From positions 27,406 through 91,405 of the forward strand of contig JACIXY010000008.1 of NCBI GenBank assembly GCA_014360195.1: DNA of 64,000 nucleotides. Reading direction: 5' to 3'. The notes below the pieces were generated by a model. That model was not told the DNA's origin, made no database searches, and saw only the letters and a list, made by a program, of their open reading frames with translations. The translations under genes were made by a program, and so were the position numbers. This DNA is from Bacillota bacterium (GTDB lineage Bacteria; Bacillota; SHA-98; UBA4971). Below are positions 16,644 through 26,300 of this stretch, piece by piece. The first letter of the stretch is position 1. Every line of letters begins with the position of its first letter.

Positions 16644-17279
16644 TCAGAACCTCATCTTGAACGACACGCCCGCCGAAAGCGTGTCCAGGTCGAGGAGCCC
16701 GAGGTTCACCTCAAGACCCCTCGCTATGTCGAACCTGGCGCCCATGTTGAAGTCGCCGCCGACATACTCGCCTATGAGCGTGGTCACCGGGAACCCCGAC
16801 GCGCCCCCGCCCGATATGGCCACCGGATTCAGCACGAGGTCAACTCCGGCGAATAGCCCGTCGAACCTTCCCGAGCCGAACCCCACGTGGGCGCGGGCAC
16901 CCCGCGCAGAAAGCCGCTTGCTCGCAGCCACATACAGAGCCTTGTCCTCAATGCCCACGGCGACCGCAGGCATGTCGCGGGATTCCCCCATGAGCCTCAG
17001 CTTCAAAAGGGGATACGCAGAAGCCCCGTCGCCGAACCCAGCGGATCCGACGCCGATCTCAAGATTCGGCGTAAGCCCGACCCCGATGGACACGATGTTC
17101 ACCAGGTCCAGGTGGCCGTACGTGATAGCAAGGGTGTTTGCGCCAAGGGTGTCTGCGGAAGGCGCCAGCAGGAGCCCGGTCTCACCGGTGTACGTGGTGG
17201 AAGCGTAGCTTCGTGGCCCTGCGGCGGCCGCCGCAACGAGCAGCACTGCGACTGTGATAGCAATCCTGGTCTTTCTCAC
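16644..17279 (-). CDS. Small YjbH-like outer-membrane barrel protein
   Basis: A 211-residue secreted protein with a signal peptide (IAITVAVLLVAAAAAGP), then TTYTGETGLLLAPSADTL, the glycine-rich opening seen in YjbH-type barrels. Alternating strands follow and the protein ends in phenylalanine (GVSFKMRF). The start is a GTG ten bases after AGGAAGGAGGG. It has its own promoter and terminator, so it is a one-gene unit between lpxD and the lpt operon. Function is unknown; exopolysaccharide-linked YjbH proteins are much longer, so this is only a fold-level assignment. Confidence 0.7.
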   Translation of the reverse strand: MRKTRIAITVAVLLVAAAAAGPRSYASTTYTGETGLLLAPSADTLGANTLAITYGHLDLVNIVSIGVGLTPNLEIGVGSAGFGDGASAYPLLKLRLMGESRDMPAVAVGIEDKALYVAASKRLSARGARAHVGFGSGRFDGLFAGVDLVLNPVAISGGGASGFPVTTLIGEYVGGDFNMGARFDIARGLEVNLGLLDLDTLSAGVSFKMRF

Positions 17280-17343
17280 GTTCGAATAACCCTCCTTCCT
17301 GCATGGTCTGGAGGATTATTCTCCTCGTGGACCGTGGTTTCCT

Positions 17344-17372
17344 ACTTTAGAAGCACCGTCTGAGCGTGCCAA
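17344..17372 (-). promoter_or_regulatory. Sigma-A promoter for the YjbH-like gene
   Basis: Minus strand -35 TTGGCA (17372-17367), 17-bp spacer, -10 TAAAGT (17349-17344): 5/6 and 4/6 matches to consensus. It lies ~65 bases before the GTG start. Confidence 0.6.
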
Positions 17373-17389
17373 ATTCACCCATACAGCGG

Positions 17390-17503
17390 ATGGAGCAGAC
17401 ACTCCTGATCACGTATGATCCAAAGGTGTGGGGACACAAAGGCGCGGTGCGCGTTGACAAGGCGAGAGGCCGGGTGTACCGTGGAGGCGGATACGTAGCG
17501 TGA
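17390..17503 (+). CDS. Short plus-strand frame ahead of a BrnT-like fragment
   Basis: A 37-codon frame starting ATG and ending TGA; its stop overlaps the GTG of the BrnT-like fragment (GTGA), a spacing typical of a real gene pair. The peptide (MEQTLLITYDPKVWGHKG onward) is not one I recognise, and no good ribosome site precedes it; a GTG at 17366 in the same frame would lengthen it. It is probably a remnant of the same transferred module. Confidence 0.3.
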   Translation: MEQTLLITYDPKVWGHKGAVRVDKARGRVYRGGGYVA

Positions 17504-17604
17504 GGATAACCAGGTTCGAGTGGGACACGGCCAACGTGCATCATGTAGAGAGGCGCGGCGTCAGCCCTCTCGAGGCCGAAGAGGTTTTCCAGAATGCGAA
17601 GATG
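17500..17604 (+). pseudogene. Truncated BrnT-type toxin fragment
   Basis: The only sensible protein on the plus strand. The first ~33 codons read RITRFEWDTANVHHVERRGV then SPLEAEEVFQNA, closely resembling the start of BrnT ribonuclease toxins (FEWD..N...H.V.F.EA..VF). Real BrnT proteins are ~90 residues. Here similarity stops at the end of lpxD: the frame then merely reads the antisense of lpxD. The catalytic later part and a BrnA antitoxin are absent, so this is a decayed piece of a type II toxin-antitoxin module. Confidence 0.6.
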
Positions 17605-18645
17605 TCACCGATCGCGTTTGATCTCCTCGATCTCCGCTTCCAGCGAGCGCACGCGCTCCAGGAGTTCGGGGAGCTTACGCATGGCCGCCTCGATGGCAAG
17701 TTGCTCCCGGTGCGGGCGAGCAGGGCTGCCGGAGACGAAGGCTCCCGGAGGCAGGTTGGTGCATACCAGGGCGCGAGCCGCGACGACGCTGCCCGGCCCG
17801 ATCCTGACGTGGTCCTTCACCCCCCCCCCCCCCGCAAGGGTTGACGAGGTGCCTATCTCGCTTGACCCGCCCACGCCGGTCAGCCCGACGATGATGCAGT
17901 TCTCACCAACTTTCACGTTGTGGCCGATCTGGACCAGGTTGTCCACCTTCGTGCCCCTGCCGATCACAGTGGCGCCCATGGTGGCCCTGTCCACGCATGC
18001 GTTGGCGCCGATCTCCACGTCGTCCTCGATGATAACAGTGCCTATCTGCGGGATCTTGTGATGCGCCCCGCCGGACTCCACATACCCGAAGCCGTCGGCG
18101 CCTATGACCGCTCCGGGATGGATGATGACGTTCCTGCCAATGACCACCCGCTCCCTCACCACCACATTGGGGTGGATGACCGTGCCCGCCCCGACCTTCG
18201 CCTCGCGGCCGATGTACACGCCTGGGTAAAGCACGGCGTTCTCGCCGATGGTAGCGCCGGCCTCGACGGTCACGTTCGGCCCGATCCGTGCTCCGCCGAG
18301 GATGGTCGCAGATGGATGAACGGCGCTGCGCGGGTCAATGCCCTCCGCCGGAACACCGTGCTCCGGCTCGAAAGCCGCGAGGATCCTGGCGAACGCAAGC
18401 CTCGGGTTATCCACGATGATGCAGGGCTTCCCCGCGAGGCCCACCCCCCGGGGCACCACTACCGCTCCGGCCGTGCCGCTTGCCGCAGCGGAGGCCTTTT
18501 TCGCATCCTCGGCGAACGTTATGTCACCGGGACCCGCTCCTTCGATCGGCGAGACCCCCGTTATGCAAAGCAGGGGGTCGCCCTCAAGCTTCCCCCCAAC
18601 CATCCTGGCAAGCTCTGCAAGGGTCCACTTCTTACGCATCTCCAT
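17605..18645 (-). CDS. lpxD: UDP-3-O-acylglucosamine N-acyltransferase
   Basis: Adds the second acyl chain to the LpxC product. The 346-residue protein has the N-terminal uridine-binding domain (TLAELARMVGGKLEG), a hexapeptide-repeat beta-helix, the KIPQIGTVIIEDDVEIGAN segment and the catalytic-type His in VQIGHNVKVG, then a C-terminal helix. I chose the ATG at 18645, preceded by GGGAGAG; the open frame extends to 18699. A run of 14 G on the coding strand encodes GGGG in a beta-helix turn; the alignment length there matches other LpxD proteins, so the present tract is in frame. Confidence 0.95.
   Translation of the reverse strand: MEMRKKWTLAELARMVGGKLEGDPLLCITGVSPIEGAGPGDITFAEDAKKASAAASGTAGAVVVPRGVGLAGKPCIIVDNPRLAFARILAAFEPEHGVPAEGIDPRSAVHPSATILGGARIGPNVTVEAGATIGENAVLYPGVYIGREAKVGAGTVIHPNVVVRERVVIGRNVIIHPGAVIGADGFGYVESGGAHHKIPQIGTVIIEDDVEIGANACVDRATMGATVIGRGTKVDNLVQIGHNVKVGENCIIVGLTGVGGSSEIGTSSTLAGGGGVKDHVRIGPGSVVAARALVCTNLPPGAFVSGSPARPHREQLAIEAAMRKLPELLERVRSLEAEIEEIKRDR
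17820..17833. repeat. 14-nt homopolymer C (coding-strand G) tract inside lpxD
   Basis: Fourteen consecutive C on the plus strand, read as G in lpxD, lie about four fifths along the gene. A gain or loss of one base would shift the frame and cut off the last ~75 residues including the C-terminal helix. Such tracts are classic sites of slipped-strand variation and also of sequencing error. Confidence 0.95.
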
Positions 18646-18721
18646 CGGCGTCAACTCTCCCGCCCGAAAACCTTGAAACGCCCGCGTCGCCTCCGCCACG
18701 GGGCTGCGGCTCGCACCAAAG

Positions 18722-20452
18722 TCAGCGGTTACGGATTATCTCCAGCACCTTCTCGGTGACGTCCTCGGCCTGGCCTGCGCCCGCAGGCGTTGGCGCGCCG
18801 TGCTCCAGCACGGTCACCTTCATGCCCGCGCCCGCCTCGAGCTCGCGGGCCGCCGCCCGGATGTCGTCACAGATGGCCCTGTACAGCGCGTCGCGCCGCG
18901 CCTGGAGTTTCCCGTACCTTTCGGTGAAGGCGGCTTCTTTCGCTGCAAACTCCCTGGCGATCTGGTCCCGCCTGGCTGCAAGCTCGATTCTGGCGCGCCT
19001 GACAGCCTCCTCGCGCCACTTCTCGGTCTCTTCACGCAGCGATGAATCCGTCCCCCTCAGAAGGTCGGCGAGGCTCTTCTCCAGCTTTGCCCGCTCGCCT
19101 GCAAGCTTCTCGGAGAGGCTCCGCTCCTCCTTGCTCCGGAACTCCGCGATCTCTGCCTCGGCCTCGGCGCGTCTCTTCTCCGCATAAGCCGCGAAAGCGG
19201 CGTCGTGCTCTCTGGCCTTCGCGTCGATCTTCATCTCCATCTCCACAGTGAGCTTCGCGAGCTTCTCCTGGAGAGCTTTGCGCTCATCCTCGGGCAGCTT
19301 GAGGAGCTTTAACCTCAACTGCGTGTTGAAGAGCGAGAGGTAATACTCTTTCAGAGTCTTGTCTTTGAACTCGTCGAATTCCTGGTTGAGCCTGGCCCTC
19401 TCGGCGTAAAGGTCGTCGTCGAGCTTCGCCCTGACCTCGGCGGCGTGCGCCTCGACTCTCCGCCTGGCCTCGTCCCAGAGCCGCGCCTCCATTTCCTTGA
19501 GCCTGTTCACAAGCGTTCCAGCGTACGCCGCACCACCGCCGTCGGCCATGTCGTCGTCTCCACGGGCCGCCGATGCCGAAAGCAGCCTCTCAGCAGCCGC
19601 GTAGCACCTGTCGATGTCCTCTTCCGCAAGACCGGATGTGTCCACCTCCCGTTGCCACTCCGCCTTGCAGGCGTCCATCTCCTGCTCGACGGCGGCAAGC
19701 TCCGCCCACAGCGGGTGTCTTCTTGCCACCTCCTCCAGCACGACGAAACCCCGGCGTGTCTCGCCGCCGCCTGTCGCGCCGCCGGAGGCGGCCGGAACCT
19801 GGGGCGGCGCCCCTGCGACTGGAGCAAACGAGCCGCGGTCAGAGGCATCAACTCCTCCGACGGGCTCAGCGGGCGTGGCGTCATGTCCCGTCTTCGAGCT
19901 ACCGCCTGGCTCGCCTCCCGGCCGCAGGCCCGGTGAAAGCCCCGGGTCTCTTTCCGGCACCAGCAGGTCCGAGACCGAGACGGGCGGGGTCACCCGCCCG
20001 GGCCTGTGCATCCACAGGCCCATCTGCGCGTCGGGGCTCAGGGCCGCTCGGCCCAAGCCCGCTCCTCGATCGAGCGCGCCTTCTTCAGCGCGAAGACGAC
20101 CTGGCACCTCGACTGCCGTGCCTTGCTCAGCGGCCTCGCCGAGGCTGACGCCCGGTTGTTCCTTCGCCGCCCAGGCGTTTTGAGGCTCGCCGTGTTCCGT
20201 CGCCAGGCCGGAGAGAGACAGGGAGGCAAGAGCAGGAAGAGAGGGGTTTTCCCTCTTTATAACCAGGGGCGAGACGTCTTTGAGGCCGTCTTTGAGGCTC
20301 TGAAAAGAAACAAGCGAATCCCCCTTAGCCACCGCGCCGTCGCGGCCCTCTATCCCCGTCCCCGCCGGGCCGAGGAGCACCGAGGGCAGCTTGACGGTCA
20401 CCACGGCAAGCGCCCCAAGCAGCGCAATTGTGCCAAGGGTTATCCGCTTCAT
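18722..20452 (-). CDS. Long Skp/OmpH-like coiled-coil periplasmic protein
   Basis: A 576-residue protein with an N-terminal membrane anchor or signal (ITLGTIALLGALAVVTV), ~200 residues of low-complexity Pro/Gly/Ala sequence, then ~330 residues of strongly charged coiled coil (for example ARLNQEFDEFKDKTLKEYY). It ends KVTVLEHGAPTPAGAGQAED then VTEKVLEIIRN, which mirrors the closing segment of Skp/OmpH (V-x-V-L, then D-x-T-x-x-V-x-x-x-L). The neighbour upstream is a normal-sized OmpH. I infer a duplicated, enlarged chaperone or a spacer that bridges the periplasm. Its position between ompH and lpxD supports an outer-membrane biogenesis role. Confidence 0.6.
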   Translation of the reverse strand: MKRITLGTIALLGALAVVTVKLPSVLLGPAGTGIEGRDGAVAKGDSLVSFQSLKDGLKDVSPLVIKRENPSLPALASLSLSGLATEHGEPQNAWAAKEQPGVSLGEAAEQGTAVEVPGRLRAEEGALDRGAGLGRAALSPDAQMGLWMHRPGRVTPPVSVSDLLVPERDPGLSPGLRPGGEPGGSSKTGHDATPAEPVGGVDASDRGSFAPVAGAPPQVPAASGGATGGGETRRGFVVLEEVARRHPLWAELAAVEQEMDACKAEWQREVDTSGLAEEDIDRCYAAAERLLSASAARGDDDMADGGGAAYAGTLVNRLKEMEARLWDEARRRVEAHAAEVRAKLDDDLYAERARLNQEFDEFKDKTLKEYYLSLFNTQLRLKLLKLPEDERKALQEKLAKLTVEMEMKIDAKAREHDAAFAAYAEKRRAEAEAEIAEFRSKEERSLSEKLAGERAKLEKSLADLLRGTDSSLREETEKWREEAVRRARIELAARRDQIAREFAAKEAAFTERYGKLQARRDALYRAICDDIRAAARELEAGAGMKVTVLEHGAPTPAGAGQAEDVTEKVLEIIRNR

Positions 20453-20549
20453 GAAACCACCGCCACCGGCGGGCGGCCATCAGCGTGGCCTGCCCGCCGG
20501 GCTGTAGTGCCAGGTGAAAAACATGTGGGGTATCGCGGCGCCCGGACGC

Positions 20550-21095
20550 CTACTTCACGCCGAGCTTCTTTATGACGAGGTCGGTAAGGTCTTTGCCGCC
20601 GGTCACGACGATCGGCAGGGACACAGGAGCAGGCTGGGAGCCGACTATCTTTTCGTCCTTGCCGCGCACCGGCACGAACGCCTCAAACTCCACCCGCTGG
20701 CTGAGGACGACCGACACGCCCTCGCTCTTCGCAACTTCCTCTATGGCCTTCTGGATCTTGTCCTGGAAGGGCTTGTTGAGTTCCACCTGCTTTGCGGCAA
20801 GCTTCTGTTCAAGCTCGGCAAGCTTGGCCTTCTTGGTCTGGTCGTCCATCCCTTCAGCTTGAGAGTCGTACTCTTTTTGCAGCTTCTGGGCAAAGTCCTC
20901 GTAGGTCTTCCTTGCCTTGGCATATTCCGGCGAGCCTTCAACGGCAGCAATTATCTTGGGGGAGTACACGAACCCTACAACAGACGAATCGCCGGCGGCG
21001 CGCGAAACCGAGGGCCCGTTGAGGCTCACAATGACGGCGATTGCGGCCACCGCAATCACCAGTAGACCCAGTACCTTCGTTGAGCTCTTGAGCAT
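20550..21095 (-). CDS. ompH: Skp/OmpH family periplasmic chaperone
   Basis: A 181-residue chaperone that holds unfolded outer-membrane proteins between Sec and BamA. A signal or anchor helix (VLGLLVIAVAAIAVIVSL) is followed by VVGFVYSPKIIAAVEGSPEY, a charged coiled coil, and the closing GVSVVLSQRVEFEA onward with DLTDLVIKKLG, as in the Skp family. I chose the ATG at 21095, nine bases after AGGA; ATGs at 21101 and 21125 are alternatives. Gene order bamA-ompH-lpxD is the widespread arrangement. Confidence 0.9.
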   Translation of the reverse strand: MLKSSTKVLGLLVIAVAAIAVIVSLNGPSVSRAAGDSSVVGFVYSPKIIAAVEGSPEYAKARKTYEDFAQKLQKEYDSQAEGMDDQTKKAKLAELEQKLAAKQVELNKPFQDKIQKAIEEVAKSEGVSVVLSQRVEFEAFVPVRGKDEKIVGSQPAPVSLPIVVTGGKDLTDLVIKKLGVK

Positions 21096-21405
21096 CTCCA
21101 TCCATCCTTTCAGCGGCGGTGGCATCCTGCCCCGAGAGCCTTAAAGGAAGGCCGCCCGCTCGGGACATGCCCATTATAGCAATGCCACTCTCTCACCGCA
21201 AGGACCTCCCCCGGCGATCTCGCCGCGTCCCACTGGCAAATGCATGTCCTTTTGCCAGCAGGCTGGCGTGATCAAAGAAAATCTGGAGAGGTCCCGTGGC
21301 ATCCGGGGATTCCTGGGTGAAGCGTCACAAATCGCTGCCACTTTCCCGGAGCCTGGACTATTTGCGATTGCCAGTGCCTGGCTCCGAAGACGGCGTCCCA
21401 CACAC
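21096..21405 (-). other. bamA-ompH intergenic region
   Basis: About 310 bases. The part next to ompH holds a clear sigma-A promoter (listed separately). The remainder shows no recognisable gene and no U-tailed hairpin after bamA. Confidence 0.5.
21173..21201 (-). promoter_or_regulatory. Sigma-A promoter of the ompH-lpxD unit
   Basis: Minus strand -35 TTGCGG (21201-21196), exactly 17 bases, then a perfect -10 TATAAT (21178-21173). It lies ~80 bases before the ompH start. Confidence 0.75.
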
Positions 21406-23184
21406 TTAGAACATCTGCCCGAAGCTGAAGTACGCCTGGCCCCCCTCCTTGCCCACGCCGTAGTCTATCCGCAGCATCCCTATGGGCGTGTCGATGCGCA
21501 CGCCCACCCCGGCGCCGGTCGAAAAATCGGCGAGGTTCACAGGGTCGTCCTTGAGCCACGCCGCGCCAGTGTCCGCGAAGATCACGCCCTGCAGGCCCTT
21601 GATGATCTGGAACCTGTACTCCGCGTTCGCGAGGATCATCTTGTCCCCGTAGAACTCGCCGTAATCGTAGCCGCGAAGCGACTCTGCGCCGCCGATGCGG
21701 TACTGCTCGTGCGGAGGCAACGTGCCTGTGGACAGCCCCGCAGCAAGGTGCAGCGCGAGTACCTGGTTCCGGAACACCTCCCGGTACACGCTGCCCTCAG
21801 CCTGGTACTTCCCGAACGTGTAGTCGCCGCCGAGTATTCCCCCGGCCATCTCGGCGGACACCCGCTTGAGGCTGCCGCTCTTCGGGTTCATGTAGTAGTC
21901 GCGGGTGTCGTTGACGAGCGATAGGGTCACGCTCCTCGTCTCGCCGCTCGGGTCCTTGCCTTCGAGCCACGTCCACCCGGCCTCACTCTGTCCCTCCTCC
22001 GCAATCGGCGTCAGCTTCGTGGCGTCGATCCTGAGCGAGAGCGACACCCGGGTGTCCAGGTTCAGCGGGCGCCCCACTGACACACTGCCGCCCCTGCGCT
22101 GCTCGCTGTACTTCACCTTCTCCGGGTGGTCCCCCATTCCTATCCAGTCATACCGCTCTTCGTCCCAGTTCCTCTCCACTCGCGACGTCCGGTTGTAGAG
22201 GTTGAGGCCGAAGGACGTGCGTCGGCTGTCTAGCCACGGGTCGTAGAACCCGAGCTCATAAGAGTTTCTGCCGCCGCCGAACTGCCAGTTTATGTTCACC
22301 CGCTGCTGCCTCCCGAGGAAATTGTCCTCGGCAAGCTCGATGTACCCGATGAACCCCTCGGCCGAGCTCCAGCCCGCGCCAAGAGCGGCGCTGCCGGTCT
22401 TGGCCTCCTTGACGACGTAGGTGACTATGTAGCCTTTCTTCGCCTCGTCGAGGTCCAGCTTCACGTCAACGCTCTCGAAGATGCCGAGGTTCCCGAGTCT
22501 GCGCTGGTCCTCACGCAGCTTGTTCACGTTGAGGAGCTCGCCGGGCTTCACCGTGATCTGCCTGCGGATCACGTACTCTCTGGTTTTCTTGTTCCCCTCG
22601 ACCCTGATGTCGCTTACCCGCAGCTCCTCCAGGATTATCGTGACATCGCCCTGCTCGGAGATGTTCACATCCTTGATCCTGGCGGAGTATCCCTCGTTGT
22701 AGTAGTACTTGAGGATGCGCTCAAGGTCGCCGTTCAGCTTCTTCACGTTCAAGATCTCCCCGGGCTTTATGCTCACGAGAAGCTCGAGCTTGTCCGTGCT
22801 GACAGCCTCGTTGCCCTGGAAGGCGATGCTCTTCACCCTGGGGTTTTCGACGACCTCATATACCAGCCTTATCCCACCGAGGTGGGGGTGGAACCTCGCC
22901 GACACGTTGAAGAAAAGGCCGAGGTCGTTGATGGCCTGCATATCGGCCCTGACCGCCTCCTCCGTCAGCGTGTCGCCTACCTTCACCTTCACGACTTCCA
23001 TCACGGTCTCCTTCGGAACGCTCTTCAGGCCGTCGATCTCCACCGCGACGACCTTCTCGCCCGACGGAACCTGCGCGAACGCACCGGCGGACACAAAGCT
23101 TACGCCGAGCGCAACCACCAGCGCGGCGAGTACCACGGGAACCATGCTAGGTCTTTTGGCCTGGAGCCCGGAAAACTGGTTCAC
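21406..23184 (-). CDS. bamA: Outer-membrane protein assembly factor BamA
   Basis: The Omp85 insertase of the outer membrane. After a signal peptide (MVPVVLAALVVALGVSFV) there are three POTRA domains (about residues 45-115, 116-190 and 191-265; proteobacterial BamA has five), then the barrel with the loop motif ESLRGYDYGEF, equivalent to the VRGF lid motif, and a terminal phenylalanine (YFSFGQMF). The GTG at 23184 follows AGGAGGG by seven bases and gives a proper signal peptide. Three POTRAs are usual for diderm Firmicutes BamA. tamB lies immediately upstream and ompH downstream. Confidence 0.97.
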   Translation of the reverse strand: MNQFSGLQAKRPSMVPVVLAALVVALGVSFVSAGAFAQVPSGEKVVAVEIDGLKSVPKETVMEVVKVKVGDTLTEEAVRADMQAINDLGLFFNVSARFHPHLGGIRLVYEVVENPRVKSIAFQGNEAVSTDKLELLVSIKPGEILNVKKLNGDLERILKYYYNEGYSARIKDVNISEQGDVTIILEELRVSDIRVEGNKKTREYVIRRQITVKPGELLNVNKLREDQRRLGNLGIFESVDVKLDLDEAKKGYIVTYVVKEAKTGSAALGAGWSSAEGFIGYIELAEDNFLGRQQRVNINWQFGGGRNSYELGFYDPWLDSRRTSFGLNLYNRTSRVERNWDEERYDWIGMGDHPEKVKYSEQRRGGSVSVGRPLNLDTRVSLSLRIDATKLTPIAEEGQSEAGWTWLEGKDPSGETRSVTLSLVNDTRDYYMNPKSGSLKRVSAEMAGGILGGDYTFGKYQAEGSVYREVFRNQVLALHLAAGLSTGTLPPHEQYRIGGAESLRGYDYGEFYGDKMILANAEYRFQIIKGLQGVIFADTGAAWLKDDPVNLADFSTGAGVGVRIDTPIGMLRIDYGVGKEGGQAYFSFGQMF

Positions 23185-23314
23185 GTTTGTCCCTCCTCTT
23201 CGTTGCCGCACGCGAAAACGTTGTGTATTTCGACCCGTTCAACGTAAATCCTTCCCATTCGGCCATGCAATTATTGTCCGGCCCAGCAGAGTGTTCCAGC
23301 GACGGCGCATCGAC

Positions 23315-26300
23315 CTAAAACCGCAGCCGGGCCTCGATGCCGAAGGTGTATATGCCTCGCTCGTCGAACTTCCCGGTCAGCACAACGCCGGGGCCGTACA
23401 TGTAGTCGAACCTCAGCACCCCCGAGGACTGCGGCCCGAAACCTTTCTCGTAGCTCAGGTAAAGGTCATCGACCAGGTACTTGCCGACCCTGAGTGTAAG
23501 CTCGTTGGACGTGCCCCGCTGGAGCCGGAACTCATCCAGGGAGAGCGCATCCTCGAATGCCCTCTCTATGCCGCTCACCAGTTGCAGCCGCAGTTCCTGA
23601 TCGAATATGCGCGCGATCTCCTCTTTCATGGCGCTCTCCACATCACCCTCAAGGATCTTAGCAAGAGCCCCCGGGTAATTCAGAAGCGCCAGGATATCGT
23701 CACGGCTCTTCGGCGGGCTCGAGGTGAGGTCCATTTCGAGACCATCCGGCGGTGTCCCTCTCAGCGTGAGGTATATGGCTGTGGTTCCTGCGTGGGTCTC
23801 AGCCTGGACCTCAAGATACGGCATGACCCCGCCATCCTCACGAAACTCCGCCACCGCCTCCCGCACCGTGAACTCGTTCCCGAAGTAGGCGAACCACCCG
23901 CGATGCGCCTCCATCCTCCCCGCCAGGGTCGGCTGCTTGAGGGTCCCACCCACCTTGAGCCTGCCCGACGCAGGAACGTCCATGATCTTCGTTCGGACCC
24001 TGAGGTCCCCCTCAGTGGACACGGTAAGCGCCAGGTCAGCATCGAACGGCACGGATGCGCTCCCGAAGCCAGATGGTGCTACCTCCGCCTTCGTCAGCTT
24101 GATGTCGCCGCTTACGAGTGGCCGCCTGGCAGAACCATACACGGCAAGATGCGCGTCCACAAGAGCACGGATTAGCCCAGTGTTCACCCTTGCGCGTTTG
24201 CTCGAGACCCTGACGTCCAGCTTCGGACCCTCGCTGGAAACAAGACCCACCGTCCCCGACGCACTTATACTGCCGTCGCCGAGCCGGCACGAGAACTCCT
24301 CGATGGACGCCTCGGTGCCGTTGAAGACGACCCTGGCCGTCATGTCTTTCAGCGCATCCCCGAGAGGCGCCAGCTTCACTGTGCCGTCGCTCACCCTGAC
24401 ATGACCGTGAAGCTGCGGGTCATTGAGGCTTCCCGTCACGCGAAGGTCCACGTTCGTCGTGCCCTCGGACCACTCGATCTGGTCGGACACCATCATGAGC
24501 AGGACGAGACTGGCGTCCTTCATCCTGATGGCAAGGTCCAGGTTCTCCTGGCGCTTGGGCGGCGTGATCCCGAAGGCTGCCAGTTGCTTGCCGGCAAGAG
24601 GCACTCTGCCTGTCACGCTCGCGCTGTGACGGCCCTGGACGATCTCGCCCTCCTCGATCGTTATGACGCCGCCCCTGAAGAGCATCCTCGCGGTGATCGC
24701 ATCGAACCTGACCCGCTCCACAGCCCCATCGGTGAGCTGCATGGCAACGGTGGCCGACGGGTCCGAGGATGTGCCCTCGATCTTCGCCGCAAGATCGAGC
24801 ACACCGCTCACGGCATACCCGACGCCGAGGAGGTTTGACAGCACGCTCGCGTTGAACCCGCGTGCGGACGCCATAAACGAGATCACGCCGCCGCGCTTCG
24901 ACGTTCCACTCGCTTCGAGGTAGCCGCCGCCCTCCTGGCGAAGCCGCAGGACCCGCAGTTCGATGTCGCCGGCCGTCGCCCTCGCATCTATGACGGCGCT
25001 TGCGAAGGTCACGCCCGCAACGTCGAGGTCCGATGCCTGAAGCGCGACCTCCACATCAGGGCTTGCCACGCTGCCCTGCAGCGCCACCCTGCCGGTGACC
25101 TTCCCCGTGACATCCGCGCTATAGCCCGGGTGCACAAGGTCCAGGACGGTCTTGAGACCAAGCCCCTTTGCTTCCAGCTCAAGGTTGAGGGTCGTGAGAG
25201 TCGCGTCGCCAGGTGCACTCTTCGCAGGTGTAATGGTCCCGGTGACACTTGCGTCGCCGCTCCCATCGTGAATGGCAAGCGGCACAAGCTCGATCTTCTT
25301 CCCGTCCCACCTGACAGTGCCCGCAACGCCTAGAAGGAGGACGTCCCTGAAAACCACATTGGTCGCAGATACCCGCCCCTCGACACGCGGGGCCTTCATG
25401 TCACCCGCGACCTTTCCCTCAAAAGTGGCGACCCCCGCGCTCACGACGTTTCCCGGGATGGTGACAGGCAGTTTCGCGAGGTCCACATCGTTCGCGTCAA
25501 CCGAGAGATCCAGGACCCCGTCCTTGCCTATCGTGCCGCTTGCGGCGACGCCAGCAGGCCCCACCTTCGCCTCAAGCCTCTCAACGTGAAGCGTGCCGCC
25601 GGTGAAGGCGAAGTCCATATCGGCCCTGTCCAGCTTCACCCCGGATAGCTCCGCGCCAGAAAGCTTCACAGAACCCCGGGCCTCCGGGCTTGCAGATGTA
25701 CCCTTCACGACCACCTCGCCCGAAAGCAGGCCCTTCAGCGGAAACCCGCCCGCGGCTCCCACGAAGGACAGGACGTCCTGGCATGGCACCCCGGCGAGTT
25801 GAACCACCAGATCGACCGCGTGCCCGGTCGCAGCATCGAGGCCCGCCTTCCCCGATATGAGGTAGGACGCCTTTCCACTACGGACGCTCACGCCGTCGAG
25901 GTAAACGTCGCTGCGAGAGAGCCTGACCCGCCCCGTGAGCGCGTCGAACTTCATACCGGCAAAAGCGCCCTTTTCCACGTCGGCGAGCCCGTCTATGACG
26001 ACGTCCCTGCCCCGGCCCGACACGGTGCCGGCGAACCCGGCGATGCCGCTCGCGCCGTCATACCCGGCGAGCCTCGCCAGCTTCGCCAGGCTGGCCCCTT
26101 TGATCATCGCCCGAAGGTTCACTTCTCCGGCGCGCGATACCGTCCCTCTGGCGTCGATGTCGCCGTCGGCACCCCGGGCCACCAGTCGGTCGAAAGCGAT
26201 CTTGCCGTCGGCCGCCCGAAAGCTCGCCTCGAGACTGGTGAAGGCGAAGGTTGCCTTTTCGCTCGCGACGCCCCCCGCAGTCATCCGGCACGACCCCGCC

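Noticed and set aside
17281..17343. Possible riboswitch in the YjbH-like leader
   Set aside because: Only a short leader with small local repeats; nothing resembling a known aptamer.
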